Shown here: positions 14,487 to 17,414 of the stretch, one piece after another
How positions within the stretch are numbered: position 1 is the first letter of the stretch
Layout of the letters: every line of letters starts with the position of its first letter
DNA from: Nitrososphaerota archaeon
Lineage (GTDB): Archaea > Thermoproteota > Nitrososphaeria > Nitrososphaerales > Nitrosopumilaceae
Direction: 5' to 3'
NCBI GenBank assembly: GCA_028867395.1
Contig: JAGWGO010000010.1
Coordinates: 1 to 17,414, forward strand
DNA length: 17,414 nucleotides
The notes under the pieces: generated by a model
Seen by the model: the letters and a program-made list of their open reading frames with translations, nothing else
Told to the model about the DNA's origin: nothing
Database searches by the model: none
Position numbers and translations under genes: made by a program

Positions 14487-15358
14487 GTCCCTTTGCTTAT
14501 CTTCTCAAGATAGGCCATTATTCCAGTATAGTCTATCATACCCAGTCCCTCTTTTACTGCACTCTGGTACAATTCATTTGCAAGTCTTGCAACGGGAAGG
14601 TTTGCACCAAACTCTTTTGCGGTATAGTTTATCTCATCAAGATCCTTTTGCATTACACTTAAAAAGAAACTTGGCTCAAAGATTCCCTTTGCCATCTTTG
14701 GTCCCTTGATCTGGCTCATCCCTGTCTTAAAGTAGGTGGAGTTTAGCACCTCAAGGAAGAGAAGTGGATCAAGCCCGGATTTTTTTGCAAGTATGATTCC
14801 CTCCGAGATTGCAAGTGCCAAGATGGATATCTGCAGGTTCATTGCAATCTTCATGGCATCTGCCGCGCCATTGCTGCCAAGATAAAATGTCTTTTCACCA
14901 ATAGAATCAAAAACTGACCTGCATTTTTCATATGCTGCCTTGTCTCCACCAATCATCACAATCAGCTGACCCTTTTCTGCAAGAGGTGGGCCTCCCATAA
15001 CCGGACTGTCTATCATAATGATTCCGTATTCTTTGTATCTTGCAGCAATCTTTTTTGAGGAAATGGGATTGATTGTACTCATGTCTGCCACAACCAATCC
15101 GTCGTGTCTTCCATCTGCTATGCCGTCTTTTCCAAATGCGACCGACTCTACAGCACTTGCATCCTTTACAATTGTTATGACAGTGTCTGACTTTTCGGCA
15201 ACCTTTCTTGGTGAGTCAACAACGCTTGCACCCAATTTTTCAAGAGGCTTTGTCTTTTCTCTTGTCCTGTTGTAAACTGTAACCTTGTGACCTGAATTGA
15301 TAAGGCGCGTTGCAACTGCCTTGCCAAGCAATCCAGTGCCGACAATTCCAACATTCAT
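14483..15358 (-). CDS. NAD(P)-dependent beta-hydroxyacid dehydrogenase (3-hydroxyisobutyrate dehydrogenase family)
   Basis: 291 residues, normal family length. N-terminal Rossmann loop GTGLLG (7-12) with VYNRTREK after beta-2, which favours NADPH because of the arginines at 31 and 33. The substrate region is DMSTINP (92-98) and DSPVMGGPPLAEKGQL (117-132), and the catalytic lysine is K170 in GAADAMKIAMNLQ. The all-helical C-terminal domain with PSFFLSVMQKDLDE follows. Members reduce or oxidise small 3-hydroxy acids or aldehydes (3-hydroxyisobutyrate, tartronate semialdehyde, glyoxylate, succinic semialdehyde). In an organism with the 3HP/4HB cycle, reduction of a semialdehyde is attractive but unproven. 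It lies 43 nt after the TPR gene, with its own TATA-like box. Confidence 0.9.
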   Translation of the reverse strand: MNVGIVGTGLLGKAVATRLINSGHKVTVYNRTREKTKPLEKLGASVVDSPRKVAEKSDTVITIVKDASAVESVAFGKDGIADGRHDGLVVADMSTINPISSKKIAARYKEYGIIMIDSPVMGGPPLAEKGQLIVMIGGDKAAYEKCRSVFDSIGEKTFYLGSNGAADAMKIAMNLQISILALAISEGIILAKKSGLDPLLFLEVLNSTYFKTGMSQIKGPKMAKGIFEPSFFLSVMQKDLDEINYTAKEFGANLPVARLANELYQSAVKEGLGMIDYTGIMAYLEKISKGT

Positions 15359-15379
15359 ACTATTCTTGTTTTTTCATGA

Positions 15380-15388
15380 CTTATTTTT
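15380..15388 (-). promoter_or_regulatory. Candidate TATA box of the hydroxyacid dehydrogenase gene
   Basis: On the minus strand AAAAATAAG, centred about 26 nt before ATG 15358, in the 43-nt gap after the TPR gene stop. Confidence 0.4.
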
Positions 15389-15401
15389 CCTTATTGATAT
15401 T

Positions 15402-15926
15402 TCAAGCAACTAGTGCCTTGAATCTCTCGTCGTTTTGCAAACTATCAAAATCCTTGTCTTTTCCTGCCTTTTCTGCATATTGCGAATCAATTACTATGGC
15501 ACGCTCAAGAAAAGAAATTGCCTCTTCTGTGTTATTTTGAAGAGCCCTTGTGCATGCCTTGTGGTACATGACATTTGCATTTCCTGGCTCTAGTATCATG
15601 ATCTTGTCATAGCAGGAAATTGCATCATCGTATCTCTTGAGGTAGTGGTACGCAAGGCCCTTGTTTAAAAGGGAGGCAGGATGGTCCGGCTTTATCTTCA
15701 GGATCTTGTCGTATACCATGATTGCCTCTTCATAATTGCCTAGTTTCCCAAGGGCGTTTGCCTTGTTGAAAAGCGCATTTGTATGAGTAGGCTCTACCAA
15801 GAGCACCCGGTCAAAGTAGAATATTGCATCTCTTGGCTTACCCCTTTTTGCGTGTCCCAGGCCAATATTATAGAGATACTCTAGGCTTATCTCTTCGTCA
15901 TCGGAAGAAAAGTGAACCCCTTTCAC
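15402..15926 (-). CDS. Tetratricopeptide repeat (TPR) protein
   Basis: 174 residues holding about four tandem 34-residue TPRs: YLYNIGLGHAKRGKPRDAIFYFDRVL..., ALFNKANALGKLGNYEEAIMVYDKIL..., SLLNKGLAYHYLKRYDDAISCYDKIM..., and VMYHKACTRALQNNTEEAISFLERAI.... Each shows the usual small and aromatic residues (G/A-8, Y-11, A-20, P-32). It has no catalytic domain, signal peptide or membrane helix, so it is a cytoplasmic protein-interaction scaffold with an unknown partner. The start is GTG 15926, the first available start in the frame, and a TATA-like box lies about 27 nt before it, which suggests a leaderless GTG start. Confidence 0.88.
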   Translation of the reverse strand: MKGVHFSSDDEEISLEYLYNIGLGHAKRGKPRDAIFYFDRVLLVEPTHTNALFNKANALGKLGNYEEAIMVYDKILKIKPDHPASLLNKGLAYHYLKRYDDAISCYDKIMILEPGNANVMYHKACTRALQNNTEEAISFLERAIVIDSQYAEKAGKDKDFDSLQNDERFKALVA

Positions 15927-15948
15927 AATAAAACATACTGCTCTCTAT

Positions 15949-15983
15949 TTGATAAAGATTGTAATCAAGCAGATTGATAAAGA
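15949..15983 (+). repeat. Two direct copies of TTGATAAAGA in a divergent promoter region
   Basis: Identical decamers at 15949-15958 and 15974-15983, 25 bp start to start. The first covers the TPR gene TATA box on the minus strand. The second is placed where a TATA box for the zinc ribbon gene would be (27 nt before TTG 16005). They may be promoter elements or paired binding sites. Confidence 0.45.
15951..15957 (-). promoter_or_regulatory. TATA box of the TPR gene
   Basis: On the minus strand CTTTATC, about 27 nt before GTG 15926. It is part of one copy of a 10-bp direct repeat (TTGATAAAGA) in the divergent region. Confidence 0.45.
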
Positions 15984-15986
15984 ACT

Positions 15987-16124
15987 GTGCATATCAAAGT
16001 ATCATTGGAGAAACTTCGCGCATGCCCCATCTGTCCAAACTGCGGTTCCAAAAAATTTGATAGGGTTAAGGCAGAAGGCACAGTTGTCAGGTGCGTCAAC
16101 TGTGGAAAAGAGATCTCAATTTGA
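15987..16124 (+). CDS. Tiny zinc-ribbon protein (45 aa)
   Basis: A 46-codon frame with a clean zinc ribbon: CPNC (C16, C19) - 16 residues - CVNC (C36, C39), in the context CPICPNCGSKKFDRV ... VRCVNCGKEI. An extra cysteine at 13 makes the first box CxxCxxC. An in-frame stop at 15978-15980 limits the start to GTG 15987 or TTG 16005; the TATA-like sequence at 15974-15982 fits TTG 16005 better (39 residues). The layout resembles the N-terminal ribbons of TFB/TFS-like transcription proteins, but nothing else of those proteins is present. It is divergent from the TPR gene. The function is unknown; a role in nucleic-acid or protein binding is inferred from the fold only. Confidence 0.6.
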   Translation: MHIKVSLEKLRACPICPNCGSKKFDRVKAEGTVVRCVNCGKEISI

Positions 16125-16189
16125 TTGTAAGTTTGGCAAAACAATTTCTGATTTTGACTTGTTTGAGCCATGAGATAGATCAGGACTTT

Positions 16190-16387
16190 CTATTGCATGG
16201 TGGTCTGGTTGAGAAATTCGCTGTTTTCTTTTTCAAGCGTCTCGGACTTTTCTTTTACTTGCTTGATGGCAGAGTACAGCCTGAAAAGCAATTCTCTGCT
16301 TGGATTTGTTGATTCTAGCAGGTGGCGATCGATACCATATTCTTCCATCGTATGCCACATCTCATCTATTGTTATCTCAAAACTCAA
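16190..16387 (-). CDS. Short coiled-coil hypothetical protein (65 aa)
   Basis: Starts at TTG 16387, with an in-frame TAG three codons upstream; the next start would be ATG 16360, nine residues in. Residues 1-36 contain ITIDEMWHTMEEYGIDRHLLES and SRELLFRLYSAI; from about 37 a heptad-like stretch (KQVKEKSETLEKENSEFLNQ) predicts a short coiled coil. A TATA-like element lies about 33 nt before the start. There is no signal peptide, metal motif or known domain. The amino-acid pattern and the bounded frame favour a real gene. It lies 182 nt downstream of the receiver-domain gene on the same strand. Confidence 0.6.
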   Translation of the reverse strand: MSFEITIDEMWHTMEEYGIDRHLLESTNPSRELLFRLYSAIKQVKEKSETLEKENSEFLNQTTMQ

Positions 16388-16414
16388 GGCGTTCTAGTTA
16401 CCAAAGATATTGTG

Positions 16415-16424
16415 GTATTTAAAA
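16415..16424 (-). promoter_or_regulatory. Candidate TATA box of the 65-residue coiled-coil gene
   Basis: On the minus strand TTTTAAATAC, centred about 33 nt before TTG 16387, which would leave a leader of only a few bases. Confidence 0.4.
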
Positions 16425-16569
16425 TTTATTTCTGGTTCTCAAATTTTTGTTGCAGATAATTTTTTTTCAAATTTGGGAAATTGGCAAGAACTTTGATCTT
16501 TTTGGATCTAATAGATCTGAATTTTATCAGTCAAATTGATTTTGTTTAGTTTTTGGTCAAAATAGGGAT
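16425..16569. other. AT-rich intergenic stretch with a GATC palindrome, no gene seen
   Basis: Very AT-rich, with repeated TCAAATT(T) words (three near copies) and a T-run of eight on the plus strand near 16458. GATCTAATAGATC at 16505-16517 is a perfect odd palindrome. No open frame or RNA gene is convincing here. Confidence 0.4.
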
Positions 16570-17025
16570 TTAGTTGAAAAATTTAAGTCGACCATTGTTT
16601 GTATCAGGAACCAACCCTTTGACGATCTTAATTATGTCTTCGATGTCAAATGGTTTGTAAACTATGGCAGAGGCATGCAGCTGCTCAAGCCTTGTCGCCG
16701 TAATCGGCGATATGTCGGATGTAACCATTATCACTATGGCTTTAGGGTCAGTCTCTCTGATCTTTTCAAGAGCGTAGATGCCATCTCCATCTGGCATTGC
16801 AACATCCAAAAACGAGATGTGCGGCTTGGTGAAATTGTACACCTTGACTGCTTCCTTTCCACTGGTTGCTGTCCCTACAACATCAAAGTTCTTTAGCCTC
16901 AAAAGCTCGCTGAACAGGGCAAGAATGTCTTGATTATCATCTGCTACCAGTACTCTAAGCTTCTCCTCTGTATGCCCCAACAACTTGAACTGGGTAAATT
17001 TACTAATTAAGGTATCTTTTAGCAT
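16570..17025 (-). CDS. Stand-alone response-regulator receiver (CheY-like) protein
   Basis: 151 residues: an N-terminal tail of about 22, then one receiver domain (23-138) and a short C-terminal tail without any output domain. The acidic pocket is D29/D30 (VADDN), the phospho-acceptor is D74 (HISFLDVAMPDGDG), the conserved Thr is T102 (VTSD) and the Lys is K124 (YKPF), so all phosphorylation residues are intact. It should be phosphorylated by a histidine kinase encoded elsewhere and signal by protein contact; no kinase is in the window. ATG 17025 is used. No convincing TATA box stands at the leaderless distance, so transcription may begin farther upstream in the AT-rich region shared with ilvC. 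Single receivers without outputs are common in this archaeal lineage. Confidence 0.92.
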   Translation of the reverse strand: MLKDTLISKFTQFKLLGHTEEKLRVLVADDNQDILALFSELLRLKNFDVVGTATSGKEAVKVYNFTKPHISFLDVAMPDGDGIYALEKIRETDPKAIVIMVTSDISPITATRLEQLHASAIVYKPFDIEDIIKIVKGLVPDTNNGRLKFFN

Positions 17026-17122
17026 AAAATTTCTATATTGGGAGAATTTGTGAATTTAGAATTGTCCATATACGTTCACAATTTGCCAAGAATTTTACAA
17101 TTTTTACGCTAAATGTCATATT

Positions 17123-17162
17123 GTACGGTAATTTTTTCACTCAACTGGGACATGTACCGTAC
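17123..17162. repeat. 8-bp inverted repeat GTACGGTA / TACCGTAC
   Basis: GTACGGTA at 17123-17130 is the exact reverse complement of TACCGTAC at 17155-17162 (24-nt spacer). Each arm is also followed by a T-rich word ending in CAC, so the two halves partly repeat directly as well. It could be a regulatory site for the divergent genes. Confidence 0.4.
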
Positions 17163-17302
17163 TTATTTTTCCACCGGGGTAAAGGCTGCCTCTACATTTG
17201 GCGTGGTGAAAATTAGGTCAAAAATGGAGAAAAGGATCCTCTGTTATGGAGTGCCAAAAGCTATAGCGCCAGTTATTTGCTTAAAACTGAATCGAATCTA
17301 CG

Positions 17303-17310
17303 TTTTTATT
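17303..17310 (+). promoter_or_regulatory. TATA box of ilvC
   Basis: TTTTTATT centred about 27 nt before ATG 17334, the spacing of a leaderless transcript. Confidence 0.5.
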
Positions 17311-17316
17311 TCCATC

Positions 17317-17328
17317 GCCTTTAAAGGC
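17317..17328. promoter_or_regulatory. Perfect 12-bp palindrome between ilvC TATA box and start
   Basis: GCCTTTAAAGGC lies between the TATA box and ATG 17334, about where transcription would begin. A symmetrical site here could bind a dimeric repressor such as an Lrp/AsnC-type regulator, which is inference from position only. Confidence 0.35.
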
Positions 17329-17333
17329 CAACC

Positions 17334-17414
17334 ATGGCAAGAACATGGAAAGATTCTGATGTTAAACTAGATCCGATTAAAAACGAGACAATTGCAGTAA
17401 TTGGTTATGGCATT
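17334..17414 (+). CDS. ilvC: Ketol-acid reductoisomerase, 5' part (runs off the right edge)
   Basis: Only 27 codons are visible: MARTWKDSDVKLDPIKNE then TIAVIGYGI. The order (short N-terminal W-x-D-S-D segment, L-x-P-I-K, then a Rossmann strand with GYG starting the nucleotide-binding loop) is the recognisable start of IlvC, where it continues GYGxQG. The full enzyme of about 330 residues converts acetolactate or acetohydroxybutyrate to dihydroxy acids with NAD(P)H and Mg2+ in branched-chain amino acid synthesis. The loop that decides cofactor preference and the catalytic residues lie outside the window. The start is supported by the TATA box 27 nt upstream. Confidence 0.85.
   Translation, partial: MARTWKDSDVKLDPIKNETIAVIGYGI

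Larger units (their letters stand above)
17026..17333. other. 308-nt divergent intergenic region between receiver gene and ilvC
   Basis: No credible gene. It holds the presumed promoters of both flanking genes, an 8-bp inverted repeat (17123-17130 with 17155-17162), an imperfect direct repeat around the same positions, and a 12-bp palindrome just before the ilvC start. An open frame at 17113-17370 crosses into ilvC and is taken as chance. Confidence 0.5.

Noticed and set aside
14006..14662. Long plus-strand open frame of 218 codons over the MFS/dehydrogenase junction
   Set aside because: Shadow of the MFS gene in another frame and antisense to the dehydrogenase; Cys/His/Arg-rich composition typical of an out-of-frame reading.
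16505..16517. GATCTAATAGATC palindrome as a terminator hairpin for the receiver gene
   Set aside because: The one-base centre leaves too short a loop for a stable hairpin and no T-run follows on the minus strand.
17113..17370. Plus-strand open frame of 85 codons before ilvC
   Set aside because: It runs through the ilvC start in another frame and has no recognisable features.
1..17414. CRISPR array, insertion sequence or prophage genes
   Set aside because: No regularly spaced repeats, transposase or phage-like reading frames were seen on either strand.

Overview
The window looks like a chromosomal segment of an ammonia-oxidation-lineage archaeon (Nitrososphaeria/Thaumarchaeota) or a close relative. 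This rests on gene content and style: archaeal NKxD-type YchF GTPase, archaeal-type MetRS and SAH hydrolase, a full-length BirA with an N-terminal helix-turn-helix, short secreted Cys-containing proteins, almost no Shine-Dalgarno sequences, frequent TTG/GTG starts, and AT-rich TATA-like boxes placed about 25-30 nt before start codons (leaderless transcripts). The species is inferred only; no rRNA or marker gene is present.

Layout. 1-2338 (+): the end of an operon for a complex-I/group-4-hydrogenase-related membrane complex (large subunit cut by the left edge, then small subunit), followed by a muconolactone-isomerase-like small protein. Both Ni-Fe-binding motifs of the large subunit are lost, so this is a hydrogenase-related (Ehr-type) module and not a hydrogenase. 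2485-2637 (+) is a 50-residue zinc ribbon. 2822-4512 (-): biotin ligase/repressor BirA and a CPGC thioredoxin-fold protein. 4609-4989 (+): a secreted four-cysteine protein. 5041-5607 (-): an unusual winged-helix protein with a Met-rich segment and a His/Asp/Gly-rich tail. 5683-6462 (+): a CoA-binding protein and a conserved-looking hypothetical. 6504-7721 (+): YchF-like GTPase, convergent with 10263-7718 (-), a three-gene operon Rieske ferredoxin - nadE - cysS. 10345-14486 (+): ahcY, metG and an MFS transporter. 15926-14483 (-): a TPR protein and a beta-hydroxyacid dehydrogenase. 15987-16124 (+): a second tiny zinc ribbon. 16190-17025 (-): a short coiled-coil protein and a stand-alone receiver domain. 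17334 to the right edge (+): the first 27 codons of ketol-acid reductoisomerase (ilvC).

Functionally most of this is housekeeping: two aminoacyl-tRNA synthetases, NAD synthesis, the methyl cycle (SAH hydrolase), biotinylation (needed by acetyl/propionyl-CoA carboxylase in this lineage), and branched-chain amino acid synthesis. The accessory-looking items are the hydrogenase-like module without its metal site, the metal-ligand-rich regulator-like protein, and the secreted cysteine protein facing a thioredoxin-fold protein. No tRNA, rRNA, CRISPR array, insertion sequence or phage gene was found by reading.
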